Source of the DNA: Streptomyces griseoruber | GTDB taxonomy: Bacteria; Actinomycetota; Actinomycetes; Streptomycetales; Streptomycetaceae | Direction: 5' to 3' | Assembly (NCBI RefSeq): GCF_001514205.1 | Contig: NZ_KQ948765.1 | Coordinates: forward strand, 249,862 to 313,861 | DNA: 64,000 nucleotides | In this document: positions 34,150-42,378 of the stretch, in pieces | How the letters are laid out: every line of letters starts with the position of its first letter | Numbering within the stretch: position 1 is the stretch's first letter | The notes under the pieces: model-generated | The model's input: the letters and a program-made list of their open reading frames with translations, nothing else | What the model was told of the DNA's origin: nothing | The model's database searches: none | Position numbers and translations under genes: made by a program

Positions 34150-34217
34150 ACCGGCGGGGAGCGGTCCGCCGGTGGCCCCGCGGCCGGGCCGCCGGCAGCC
34201 GGCCGCGGGCCGGTTCA
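34147..34217 (+). terminator. Nested hairpin after the FBP gene
   Basis: TGAACCGGC (34147-34155, starting with the FBP stop) pairs with GCCGGTTCA (34209-34217), and inside it GCGGCCGG (34180) pairs with CCGGCCGC (34199). The long GC-rich structure is a likely terminator. Confidence 0.55.
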
Positions 34218-34329
34218 CCGCCGGACCGCAGGCCGACGGCGTGGTCGCGGTACCCCACCCGGGTCGGGCGTCGCCCCGTCGGTGCCGGGGCCGGCGGCCC
34301 GGACGGTGGTCGGCGACGCACCGGGTGAC

Positions 34330-34549
34330 CTTCGACCGGATGGCGGAACACCCGGTCCTCGAGGACGACGCGCTCGTGCGAGCCGTGGGCCGCCTCCCCG
34401 AGCCCGACGACACGGGCGTCGCCGGTCATCCGGTCGACGGGCGGGCGCGGGCACGGGCCGCGGGGGCCGCGGCGGTGACGGTCGAGGCCGTGGTGACGCA
34501 GAGCAGGGAGAGGACGACGGGGATACCGAGTCGGATGGTGTGGTCTCAT
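34330..34549 (-). pseudogene. Erythromycin-esterase-family remnant
   Basis: On the minus strand around 34330-34440 the frame reads VDRMTGDARVVGLGEAAHGSHE and then LEDRVFRHPVEG, which is the start of an erythromycin esterase domain (normally DARVVGLGEATHGSHEFF..RVFRHLVE). The enzyme would need about 350 more residues, but the frame loses all similarity after 34330. A signal-peptide-like stretch (IPVVLSLLCVTTASTVTAAAP) lies upstream in a different frame, so more than one frameshift is likely. It fills most of the 570-base gap between the FBP and FUSC genes; nothing else is seen there. Confidence 0.5.
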
Positions 34550-34721
34550 GAACCGAGCGTCGCCCCGCGGCACCCGTGGAAACCATCCTGGGGGCCGCCG
34601 TCCCGGGGGTGCGGATGCCCCGAGGAGTGGGACGGGGAATTCCCCGCACCGTGTTCCCGACGGCACCCTGGGGTACAGAAGAAACGTTCGAGCACCGTGG
34701 GGAAGGGGAACTGGTCCGGGA

Positions 34722-35975
34722 ATGCGAGAGGCAAGTCAGCGAGCGGCGCCGTTCGTACGGTTTCTGCGGCGTCATCGGGAACCCGCGGTGGTCCAGGCGT
34801 TCCGCTCCGCCGCGGCGGCGACGATCGCGTATGTCGTCGCCCTGCGGCTCAGCCCCGAGGCGGCCCCCCTCACCGCACCCCTGACCGCGCTGCTGGTCGT
34901 CCAGGTCACCCTGTTCGCCACGCTCACCAACGGCGTCCGGCGGGTCAACTCGGTGGTGGCCGGCGTCCTGGTCGCCATCGCCTTCAGCCAGCTGGTCGGC
35001 CTGACCTGGTGGAGCCTCGCGCTGCTGATCGTGGCCTCGCTGGCGGTCGGGAACCTGGTCCGGGTCGACGAGTACGTGCCGGAGGTGGCGATCAGCGCCA
35101 TGCTGGTGCTGGGCGTGACCACCGTCGGCGACACCGCCTGGGCGCGGATCGTGGAGACCCTGATCGGCGCGGTCGTCGGCCTCGCCATCAATCTGCTGCT
35201 GCCGCCCCCGGTGTGGATCGAGGAGGCCGGTGAGTCGATCGAGGGACTGGCCCGCCGGCTGCGGCAGCTGATGCTGCGGATCGGCGAGGAGGCGGCCGGC
35301 CGCCCGGCGGTCGAGGAGGCGGCCGCCCGGCTGCACGAGGCACGCCGGCTCGACCACGACATCGTGGAGGTGGACGCGGCGCTGCGGCAGGCCGAGGACA
35401 GCCTGCGGCTCAACCCCCGGGTCCGGGAGGGCCTGCTGCACCGGGTGGTGCTGCGCACCGGTCTGGACACCCTGGAGATCTGCACGGTCGTCCTGCGGGT
35501 GCTGGCGCGCACACTGACCGACCTCGCCAAGGAGCGCGAGCCCGATCCGCTGTTCCCGGAGGAGACCGGCGAGGTCGTGGAGCGACTGCTGTCGGAGCTC
35601 GCCGACGCGGTGGTCAGCTTCGCGGTGCTGGTCACCACGCATGTCAGCCTCAACGCGGACGCCGCCGAGGCCCGGCTCACCGCGGAGCTGCGGCAGGCTG
35701 TGGCCACCCGCGACAAGCTCGCCCAGCTGCTGCTGGAGCGGCTCCAGCGCGACGCCCGGCAGTGGCAGCTGCACGGCGCCCTGCTCACCGAGGTGAACCG
35801 GATGCTCGACGAGCTCGACACCGAGCACCGCTCGCGCCGGCTCCTGGAGGAACTGGACCGGGTCTCCTCCGAGCAGCGCGCGCGGATGCCGCGGCTCACC
35901 CGGCTGCGGGAGCGCCTCGGCATTCAGGAGGAACTGTGGCGGAACCGTACGGGGATCGGCCGGCGTTCTCTCTGA
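34722..35975 (+). CDS. FUSC/aromatic-acid-exporter-like membrane protein
   Basis: 417 residues. The first 150 form about five or six membrane helices (FRSAAAATIAYVVALRL; LTALLVVQVTLFATLTNGVRRVNSVVAGVLVAIAFSQLVG; ETLIGAVVGLAINLLLPPP), the FUSC/ArAE pattern including the short membrane half. The last 260 residues are a charged, mostly helical cytoplasmic domain with coiled-coil character (EEAAARLHEARRLDHDIVEVDAALRQAE). Relatives export aromatic acids. ATG 34722 is the first Met in a sensible place; the leader is weak. Confidence 0.82.
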   Translation: MREASQRAAPFVRFLRRHREPAVVQAFRSAAAATIAYVVALRLSPEAAPLTAPLTALLVVQVTLFATLTNGVRRVNSVVAGVLVAIAFSQLVGLTWWSLALLIVASLAVGNLVRVDEYVPEVAISAMLVLGVTTVGDTAWARIVETLIGAVVGLAINLLLPPPVWIEEAGESIEGLARRLRQLMLRIGEEAAGRPAVEEAAARLHEARRLDHDIVEVDAALRQAEDSLRLNPRVREGLLHRVVLRTGLDTLEICTVVLRVLARTLTDLAKEREPDPLFPEETGEVVERLLSELADAVVSFAVLVTTHVSLNADAAEARLTAELRQAVATRDKLAQLLLERLQRDARQWQLHGALLTEVNRMLDELDTEHRSRRLLEELDRVSSEQRARMPRLTRLRERLGIQEELWRNRTGIGRRSL

Positions 35976-36021
35976 GGGAGCGCCGGGACGGGGCCGGCGC
36001 CGGATGCGAGGGAGCGCGCCT

Positions 36022-37092
36022 GTGGCCGGCACCGCCGTACGGATCGACGGGGACACACTGAGGCTGCCGGGCGGGGTGGCCGTGCGGTTCATGCGGACCC
36101 TGCGGCTGCCGGAGAGCGGCGAGCACGACCTGCCGCCCGGGCTGGGCACGTTCCCGCTCCGCCGGGTCGCCGACCACCGGGACACCGTGCCCGCCGAGTG
36201 GCTGGCGCGCGGTGGCGTGATGCTGCCGATGTATCTCCGCGAGGCGATGTGGCTGGGCTTCGCGGGCTCCACGCGGCCGGCCGCGCTCCAGGTCGGGGCG
36301 GGCAAGGTGTGCGCGGTCTCCGGCAAGGCGTGGAGCGACCGGCTCTCCCGCGACCCGCAGAACTACCTCGCGCTGCCGCGTCAGCCCTGGCTGGACGGCA
36401 TCAACTCCGGGAAGGGCACGGTCCGCCAGTTCGTGGCGGTGCCGCTCGGCCTGGGCGCGACCGTGGAGGGCCAGGTCACCGGCGAGGAGGTGTGGGGCGG
36501 GATCCAGCTCCAGTCCTTCCCGCTGAACGAGGAGAAGCACGCGGAGTGGGAGGAGGCGCAGCGGGTCCTCTCCCTGGAGACGCGGAGCGTGAAGTCGGTC
36601 GGGGGCGGGTTCGGCGCCGTGCCCGCGGCCCCCGGGGCGATGCCCCCGCAGACGGCGATGCCCATGATGCCCGCCGCGGTCCCCGCCCCGGGTGGCGCGC
36701 CCCGGGCCGCCGCGGCGATGGGCCTGGGCGTGGGCGGTTCGATGCGGCAGGAGGTCTACCGGGACACCCGCCCGGTCGAGGACTACACGCGGGAACCCGG
36801 CGCGCGGGTCTTCGTGCACCTGGTCACTCCCCCGGAGTGGCGCCGCATCACGGGCGAGGAGCCCCCGCCCTCCCCGGTGGACCGCGCCGCGTACACCAAG
36901 GCCGGGCTGCCCTGGTTCGACTACTACGACGAGGGCGCGCAGGACCTCGCCCCGAGCGACACCCTGTCCGGGGTCGAGCCGGTCGGCGACTGGCTCGGCG
37001 ACGACCTGGACCCCTGGCAGCAGCCGGCGCCCGGCCAGGTGCACCAGCTCAAGGACGCACCGGGGACGCCGGTGCAGGACGGCGACTGGTAG
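36022..37092 (+). CDS. Conserved protein of unknown function
   Basis: 356 residues from GTG 36022, which has GAGGGAG seven bases upstream (ATG 36004 is also in frame). The N-terminal 180 residues are well ordered with GGVMLPMYLREAMWLGFAG, ALQVGAGKVCAVSGKAW, NYLALPRQPWLDGI and VRQFVAVPLGLGATVEGQVTGEEVWGGIQL. A Met/Ala/Pro/Gly-rich linker (about 195-235) follows, then a C-terminal block TREPGARVFVHLVTPPEWRRITGE that ends acidic. No signal peptide or membrane helix. I do not recognise the function. Confidence 0.78.
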   Translation: MAGTAVRIDGDTLRLPGGVAVRFMRTLRLPESGEHDLPPGLGTFPLRRVADHRDTVPAEWLARGGVMLPMYLREAMWLGFAGSTRPAALQVGAGKVCAVSGKAWSDRLSRDPQNYLALPRQPWLDGINSGKGTVRQFVAVPLGLGATVEGQVTGEEVWGGIQLQSFPLNEEKHAEWEEAQRVLSLETRSVKSVGGGFGAVPAAPGAMPPQTAMPMMPAAVPAPGGAPRAAAAMGLGVGGSMRQEVYRDTRPVEDYTREPGARVFVHLVTPPEWRRITGEEPPPSPVDRAAYTKAGLPWFDYYDEGAQDLAPSDTLSGVEPVGDWLGDDLDPWQQPAPGQVHQLKDAPGTPVQDGDW

Positions 37093-37184
37093 CCCGGCCG
37101 GGGCTCGCCGCTTTTGCATTCGAGGGTCTTTCCGCGTCAAGGTGCTGTGGACGACGGGGTGCGGGACGACCTGAGGTGCACGGC

Positions 37185-38429
37185 ATGAACGGTGGGACGG
37201 CAGGGGCTCGCGGCAACTGGAGCAGGCGGCGGTTCGTCGCGGTGCTCGGCGGCGCGGCGGTGGCACCGGCCGTGGCGGGCTGCGACGGCGACGGCTCGTC
37301 CGGGGCGGCGCGGGAGGCACAGGAGGCACAGGAGACCGCGACGCCCCCGCGGCCCTCGTCGTCCACGTCCGCCTCGCCCGAGCCCGCGCCGAGCCCCTCC
37401 GGCCCCCGGCCCCTCTACCTGGGCACCTACACCTCCGCCGAGGGCGGCGGGAAGGGCATCGGTGTCGCCTCGTACGACCCCTCGTCGGGCCGGATCACCG
37501 GCCGGGGCACGATCACCGGCGTCCCCGATCCGTCGTACCTCGCGATCCACCCGGACGGCGGCACCCTGTACGCGGTGAACGAGCGGGCGAAGGGCACGGT
37601 GACCGCCGTACGGCTGTCCGACCGGAAGGTGCTCGGGAGCCGGGCGACCGGTGGGGCGCACCCGTGTCATCTGTCGGTGCATCCGGGCGGGCGCTGGCTG
37701 CTGAGCGCCGACTACGGCTCGGGCACGGTGGCCGTGCACCCCGTCGAGGCCTCGGGGGCCCTGGGCGAGCGCACCGCGACGGTCCGGCACAACCGTCCCT
37801 CGCCGGGCCCGGGGCAGCAGGGACCGCACGCGCACCAGTTCATCACCGCGCCGGACGGCGGGCACGTCCTCGCCGTGGACCTCGGCACGGACACGGTGTA
37901 CAGCTACCGCCTGGACGAGCGGAAGGGCACGCTCACCGAGGTCGCGCAGGCGCACACCCGGGCGGGCGCGGGGCCGCGCCACCTCACCTTCCACCCCGGC
38001 GGGCGGTACGCCTATCTCGCGAACGAGGCCGACGACTCGGTCGCGGTCTGCGCGTACGACGCCGGCAGCGGCCGTGTGACGGTCGGCGCGCCGCAGTCGA
38101 CGGGCGCGAAGGCGGACCCCAGCTATCCGGCGCAGTTCGCGGTCACACCGGACGGCGCGTACGCGTTCCTGGCCAACCGGGGCGACAACACCCTCGCCCG
38201 GTACGCGGTGGAGGCGGACGGGGCCCGGCTGCGGCTGCTCGGCACGGTCCCGGTGCACGGGGACTTCCCCCGGCAGATCGCCCTCTCGCCGGACGGTGGT
38301 CTGCTGTTCGCGGCGAACCAGCGCTCCGGCACGGTCAGTGTCTTCGAGGTGGACGCCGGCAGCGGTGCACTGCGGCTCGCGGGCGAGCCCTTCGGGTCAC
38401 CCGTCGCCGTCTGTGCGCTGCCGCTGTAG
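37185..38429 (+). CDS. Tat-type lipoprotein lactonase (6-phosphogluconolactonase-like beta-propeller)
   Basis: 414 residues. A twin-arginine signal SRRRFVAVLGG runs into a lipobox AVAGC (Cys about 33), then a Ser/Pro linker to about residue 75 and a seven-bladed propeller of the PF10282 type: LYLGTYTS, YLAIHPDGGTLYAVNE, HPCHLSVHPGGRWLLSADYGSGTV, PHAHQFITAPDGGHVLAVDLGTDTVYSY, AGPRHLTFHPGGRYAYLANE and the closing FPRQIALSPDGGLLFAANQRSGTVSVF. Cytoplasmic relatives hydrolyse 6-phosphogluconolactone; an exported copy may act on other lactones. Its 3' end overlaps the convergent DUF2470 gene by 33 bases. Confidence 0.9.
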   Translation: MNGGTAGARGNWSRRRFVAVLGGAAVAPAVAGCDGDGSSGAAREAQEAQETATPPRPSSSTSASPEPAPSPSGPRPLYLGTYTSAEGGGKGIGVASYDPSSGRITGRGTITGVPDPSYLAIHPDGGTLYAVNERAKGTVTAVRLSDRKVLGSRATGGAHPCHLSVHPGGRWLLSADYGSGTVAVHPVEASGALGERTATVRHNRPSPGPGQQGPHAHQFITAPDGGHVLAVDLGTDTVYSYRLDERKGTLTEVAQAHTRAGAGPRHLTFHPGGRYAYLANEADDSVAVCAYDAGSGRVTVGAPQSTGAKADPSYPAQFAVTPDGAYAFLANRGDNTLARYAVEADGARLRLLGTVPVHGDFPRQIALSPDGGLLFAANQRSGTVSVFEVDAGSGALRLAGEPFGSPVAVCALPL

Positions 38430-39197
38430 GGGGCGCGGGCAGGACGCGGTACCCGCCCGGGTGAGCAGGACGTGCATGCGCTCGGTGAGCTGGCCGACGT
38501 CGTCGGCGGGCGTGTGGAAGGGCAGCCGTACGTCGCCGTGGGCGCGGGCGCGTTCGATGCGCAGCGTCAGTCCGTGCCGGTCGACGGCGAGCGGCTGGAC
38601 CCGTACGGCACCGTGCAGGCTCTCGTGCCGGACCAGGCGGGTGAGCCGCTCGACGGCGTCGGGGTGGGCGTCGGCGAGATGGGTGAGCAGCTGGGCCTCG
38701 GCGGTGGCGAGAGGGTCGGGGCGGGCCTCGGCGAACTCGTCGAGGCCGACGACGACCGCTGCGGTGGCCTGTTTGAGGACGACCCGGGTGGCGTGGAAGA
38801 CGAGGTGGTCGTCCTCGGGGGCGAACCAGCCGGCGAGCCAGAGCCGGCCCCGGATACGGTTGCGCACGGGGACGGGCGCCACGTCGGCGAACTCCAGGAC
38901 GGCGGACGGCTCGCCGCGGGGGGCGCAGATGGCCGCCGTGAGCAGGGCGCTGTCGTCGGGCACATGGAGGTGCACCCGGCCGTCCTCGTCGACGGTGTGC
39001 GCGCCGAGGAACTCCTCGCGTCCGCCGTCGGCGGTCACCGCGCAGGACCACGAGGCGGCCAGCACCGACCGGGCCCGCTCGGCCGCACCGGGCACCGCCG
39101 TCCAGCCGTGCCCGTCACGCATGTGCCCGTCACGCATGTGCCCCTCACGCATGTGGCCGTCACCCATGTGGCTGTCCCCCATGTGGCTGTCACCCAT
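38397..39197 (-). CDS. DUF2470 / HugZ-like heme-utilisation protein with His repeat
   Basis: 266 residues. The N-terminus is six copies of a pentapeptide MGDSH/MRDGH (residues 1-30), so a His and a Met occur every fifth residue. The next 130 residues fit the split-barrel half of HugZ-type proteins (VHLHVPDDSALLTAAI), and the last 90 are DUF2470 (LLTHLADAHPDAVERLTRLV; HGLTLRIERA..GDVRLPF). HugZ relatives bind and degrade heme. AAGGAGG precedes ATG 39197 by seven bases and overlaps a perfect iron box. The combination strongly suggests iron-starvation-induced heme or iron handling; heme breakdown itself is inference. Confidence 0.88.
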   Translation of the reverse strand: MGDSHMGDSHMGDGHMREGHMRDGHMRDGHGWTAVPGAAERARSVLAASWSCAVTADGGREEFLGAHTVDEDGRVHLHVPDDSALLTAAICAPRGEPSAVLEFADVAPVPVRNRIRGRLWLAGWFAPEDDHLVFHATRVVLKQATAAVVVGLDEFAEARPDPLATAEAQLLTHLADAHPDAVERLTRLVRHESLHGAVRVQPLAVDRHGLTLRIERARAHGDVRLPFHTPADDVGQLTERMHVLLTRAGTASCPRPLQRQRTDGDG

Positions 39198-39209
39198 CCC
39201 AGAACCTCC

Positions 39210-39228
39210 TTAGGTAAGCCTTACCTAA
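39210..39228 (-). promoter_or_regulatory. Iron box (DmdR1/IdeR-type operator)
   Basis: TTAGGTAAGCCTTACCTAA is a perfect 19-bp palindrome that matches the actinobacterial DtxR-family iron-box pattern. It lies 12 bases upstream of the DUF2470 start and its last AA are part of the AAGGAGG ribosome site, so a bound repressor would block the start of the message. High iron should shut the gene off. Confidence 0.85.
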
Positions 39229-39292
39229 CCTATCGGAGATCGGGGCGCACGCCAACCGGCACAGGTGATCTTTCGCGACGACCGTGCGACCG

Positions 39293-39901
39293 TCAGCGCG
39301 CGATGACCCCGAGCAGCGCCCGCGCACACAGGTCCCGGACCTGCTCCCTCGTCAGATCGGGGCCCCGCAGCCACTCCAGGCAGACGGCCGTGGTGAACGC
39401 CAGCCAGCCGCGCACCGCGAGCCGGACGTCGGCGCGCTCCTCGAAGAGCGGACCGAACTCCGGGTCGGCGCCGAGGGCGGCCAGGATCTGCTTCTCCTGC
39501 GCCGCGAGGGCCCGCCGGTAGACCCGGCGCACGGTCCGGTCCCCGGCCGCGTCGGCGCGGTGGAAGGCCCGGTAGCCGTGCGCATGGGTCTCGACGTACT
39601 CCAGATACGTGCCGAGGCCCGCGGTGAGCTGCTCGCGGACCGGGACACCCGGCACCGCCGCCGTCATCCGCAGCATCCGCTCGCTCTCGCGCTCGACGAC
39701 CGCCGCGAAGAAGTCCCGCTTGGTCGGGAAGTAGTGGTAGAGCAGCCCGCGCGAGACCCCGGCGATCTCGGCCACCCGCTCGATGCGGACCTCGTCGTAC
39801 GGACTCTCCGAGAACAGACGCGCGCCCACCGACAGCAGCTGCTCCCTGCGCTCCTCGGTACTGAGTCGGCGCCGGGTGCGCTCCCCCTGGTTCGCGGCCA
39901 T
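39293..39901 (-). CDS. TetR-family regulator of the P450
   Basis: 202 residues with the HTH RREQLLSVGARLFSESPYDEVRIERVAEIAGVSRGLLYHYFPTKRDFFAAVV. It is divergent from the CYP102B-like P450 with a 107-base gap that contains TTGACGCCGGTTCAA. The C-terminal part (YLEYVETHAHGYRAFHRADAAGDRTV) is of the fatty-acid or lipid-sensing TetR kind, consistent with a P450 that hydroxylates fatty acids; this link is inference. Confidence 0.9.
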   Translation of the reverse strand: MAANQGERTRRRLSTEERREQLLSVGARLFSESPYDEVRIERVAEIAGVSRGLLYHYFPTKRDFFAAVVERESERMLRMTAAVPGVPVREQLTAGLGTYLEYVETHAHGYRAFHRADAAGDRTVRRVYRRALAAQEKQILAALGADPEFGPLFEERADVRLAVRGWLAFTTAVCLEWLRGPDLTREQVRDLCARALLGVIAR

Positions 39902-39914
39902 GCCCGCACTTTAC

Positions 39915-39929
39915 TTGACGCCGGTTCAA
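39915..39929. promoter_or_regulatory. TetR operator candidate
   Basis: TTGACGCCGGTTCAA contains TTGA/TCAA arms in the gap between TetR and the P450, 13 bases from the TetR start. A partial copy, TTGAACGCACGTACAA, lies near 39955. It is the probable site for the adjacent regulator. Confidence 0.45.
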
Positions 39930-40008
39930 CGGCCGGACGAGACTGGGCGCGCTATTGAACGCACGTACAACAGGTCCAACCTGCCGCTGGATCAAGGGAG
40001 ATCGCGTC

Positions 40009-41562
40009 ATGGCGGAGACGGTGTCGACGACGACCGGGGACGTCCTGCCCAAGGGCTTCCGCAGCGCCGAGCTGGGCTGGCCCGAACTGCGGCGCATCCC
40101 GCACCCCCCGCACCGGATCCCGCTGCTCGGCGACCTCCTGGGCGCCAGCCGGCGCACTCCCCTCCAGGACTCCCTGCGGTACGCCCGGCAGCTGGGCCCG
40201 ATCTTCCGGCGCAAGGCCTTCGGCCGGGAGTTCGTGTTCGTGTGGGGTGCGGAGCTGGCCGCCGACATGGCGGACGAGTCGCGGTTCGCCAAGCACGTGG
40301 GGCTGGGCATCGCCAACCTGCGGCCGGTGGTCGGGGACGCGCTGTTCACGGCGTACAACCACGAGCCCAACTGGCAGCTCGCGCACGACGTCCTGGCGCC
40401 CGGGTTCAGCCGGGAGGCCATGGCGGCCTACCACCCGATGATGCTGGACGTCGCCGGGCGGCTCACCGCGCACTGGGACGGGGAGGCCGCCGCCGGACGC
40501 CCGGTCGACGTGCCCGGGGACATGACCAAGCTGACCCTGGAGACGATCGCCCGCACCGGGTTCGGGCACGACTTCGGCTCGTTCGAGCGGGCGCGGCTGC
40601 ATCCCTTCGTGACGGCGATGGTGGGCACCCTCACCTACGCCCAGCGTCTCAACACCCTGCCCTTCCCGGGGCTGTTGAGGGAGGCCGCGCGGCGGAACGA
40701 GGCCGACATCGCCTATCTCAACCGTACGGTCGACGCGCTCGTGCACCGGCGGCGCGCCGGGGGCGGCGGGCAGGGGGACCTGCTCGACCGGATGCTCGAC
40801 ACCGCGCACCCCGGGACCGGTGAGCGGCTGTCCGTCGAGAACGTACGGCGGCAGGTCATCACCTTCCTCGTCGCGGGCCACGAGACCACCTCCGGCGCGC
40901 TCTCCTTCGCCCTGCACTACCTCTCCCTGAACCCGGGCATCGCCGCCCGGGCCCGGGCCGAGGTGGACCGGGTGTGGGGCGACACGGCGGTGCCCGGGTA
41001 CGACCAGGTGGCGAAGCTGCGCCATGTACGCCGCGTCCTCGACGAGGCGCTGCGGCTGTGGCCGACGGCGCCCGGATTCGCCCGGGAGGCCCGCGAGGAC
41101 ACGGTGCTGGGCGGGGAGCATCCGATGCGGCGGGGCGCCTGGGCGCTGGTCCTGACGGCCATGCTGCACCGGGACCCCGAGGTGTGGGGCGAGGACGCCG
41201 AACGGTTCGACCCGGACCGCTTCGACGCGGCGGCCGTCCGGGGACGCGCCCCGCACGCCTTCAAGCCGTTCGGCACGGGCGCCCGCGCCTGTATCGGACG
41301 CCAGTTCGCCCTGCACGAGGCCACCCTCGTCCTCGGCCTGCTCCTGCGCCGCTACGACCTGCGCCCCGACCCGGCCTACCGGCTGCGGGTCACGGAGCGG
41401 CTGACGCTGATGCCGGAGGGGCTGCGGATGGGCCTGGAGCGGCGTGCCGCGGCCGGAGCACCGAAGGAGCCGACGGAGGCGCCGGCAGCGCCGGCAGAGG
41501 CGCCGGCTCCGGAGCAGGACGCCTCAGCGCCCCGCTGTCCAGTGCACCGGGCGGGTGACTGA
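40009..41562 (+). CDS. Cytochrome P450, CYP102B-like heme domain
   Basis: 517 residues. Bacterial P450-BM3-like heme domain: [28 protein letters not shown] in the I helix (about 289-296), ExxR as EALR, and the heme loop [20 protein letters not shown] with Cys near 427. Unlike CYP102A (BM3), no reductase domain follows; this is the arrangement of the stand-alone CYP102B1 of S. coelicolor. A Pro/Ala-rich tail follows residue 480. Probably a fatty-acid hydroxylase fed by separate redox partners. GGGAG precedes ATG 40009. Its 3' end overlaps the convergent pentapeptide gene by 39 bases. Confidence 0.9.
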   Translation: MAETVSTTTGDVLPKGFRSAELGWPELRRIPHPPHRIPLLGDLLGASRRTPLQDSLRYARQLGPIFRRKAFGREFVFVWGAELAADMADESRFAKHVGLGIANLRPVVGDALFTAYNHEPNWQLAHDVLAPGFSREAMAAYHPMMLDVAGRLTAHWDGEAAAGRPVDVPGDMTKLTLETIARTGFGHDFGSFERARLHPFVTAMVGTLTYAQRLNTLPFPGLLREAARRNEADIAYLNRTVDALVHRRRAGGGGQGDLLDRMLDTAHPGTGERLSVENVRRQVITFLVAGHETTSGALSFALHYLSLNPGIAARARAEVDRVWGDTAVPGYDQVAKLRHVRRVLDEALRLWPTAPGFAREAREDTVLGGEHPMRRGAWALVLTAMLHRDPEVWGEDAERFDPDRFDAAAVRGRAPHAFKPFGTGARACIGRQFALHEATLVLGLLLRRYDLRPDPAYRLRVTERLTLMPEGLRMGLERRAAAGAPKEPTEAPAAPAEAPAPEQDASAPRCPVHRAGD

Positions 41563-42363
41563 GCCCGGGAGTCGGGTGCCCGCGCCGCCCCGGGCCGCGG
41601 TCACCTGGGGCTGGGTGAGGAAGAAGGCGCCGGTGAGGTCGGCGTCGGTGAGGTCGGTGTCCCGCAGGTCGGCCCCGATCAGATCCGCGCCGCGCAGATC
41701 GGCGCCGGTGAGGTCGGCGGCGATCAGACAGGCCCCGCGCAGATTCGCCCCGCGCAGATCGGCGCCCTTGAGCCGGGCGCCCATCAGATCGGCGCCGCGG
41801 CGGTCCTTCCCGCGGCCGCGGACACCGGCACGGGCCAGCTCGCTGGTCCTCAGCAGCAGGACGTTGACCTCCTGGCGGTGGGCCGGGACGTCCAGGGCGG
41901 CCAGCTCCCCGGGGGTCTGCCGGGTGAGCGCCTCGGTCCGCTCCAGGGCCCGGCGCAGCTCCGGGTGGACCGGGCGGGCGGCGGGCAGGCCGAGCGCCTC
42001 GGTGAGGTACCAGAGCAGTTCGTGCAGCTGGCGGACCACCGGGAACACCTCGAACATCGCCCGGGAGTGCTCGGCGGGGGCGCCCCGCCAGTCCCGCCCG
42101 CCGAAGGTGACCCGCGAGACCTGCTGGCCGGCGCCGAAGCAGTCGTAGACGGTGCAGCCGGTGAAGCCCTTGCGCCGCAGCCGGTCGTGGATGCCGCACC
42201 GGTGGTCCTCCGCCAGGTTGGGGCAGGCCCGCCCCGCGGGCTTGTCGAGCGCGAAGTCCGCGGAGCGGGCGAAGGGCAGGGCCACACAGCACAGGCCGAA
42301 GCAGTTCGCGCAGTCGCCGCGCAGTCCGTCCCGGTCCACGGTCTTCTCTCCCATGCCCTCCAC
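41524..42363 (-). CDS. Cys-rich plus pentapeptide-repeat protein
   Basis: 279 residues. The N-terminal 75 have at least eight Cys ([46 protein letters not shown]), resembling YkgJ-type zinc/iron chelating proteins. A helical middle follows (about 75-175), then nine or ten pentapeptides A(D/N)LRG (about 185-235) that fold as a right-handed beta helix. Pentapeptide proteins can mimic DNA or cap a membrane; this combined form is a recurring actinobacterial protein of unknown role. Start GTG 42363 or ATG 42354. Confidence 0.85.
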   Translation of the reverse strand: MEGMGEKTVDRDGLRGDCANCFGLCCVALPFARSADFALDKPAGRACPNLAEDHRCGIHDRLRRKGFTGCTVYDCFGAGQQVSRVTFGGRDWRGAPAEHSRAMFEVFPVVRQLHELLWYLTEALGLPAARPVHPELRRALERTEALTRQTPGELAALDVPAHRQEVNVLLLRTSELARAGVRGRGKDRRGADLMGARLKGADLRGANLRGACLIAADLTGADLRGADLIGADLRDTDLTDADLTGAFFLTQPQVTAARGGAGTRLPGSVTRPVHWTAGR

Positions 42364-42378
42364 CCTACTGACCTGCGC

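Noticed and set aside
40009..42363. A biosynthetic gene cluster around the P450, pentapeptide and sigma genes
   Set aside because: No PKS, NRPS, terpene, lanthipeptide or other core enzyme is present; the neighbours look like independent modules.
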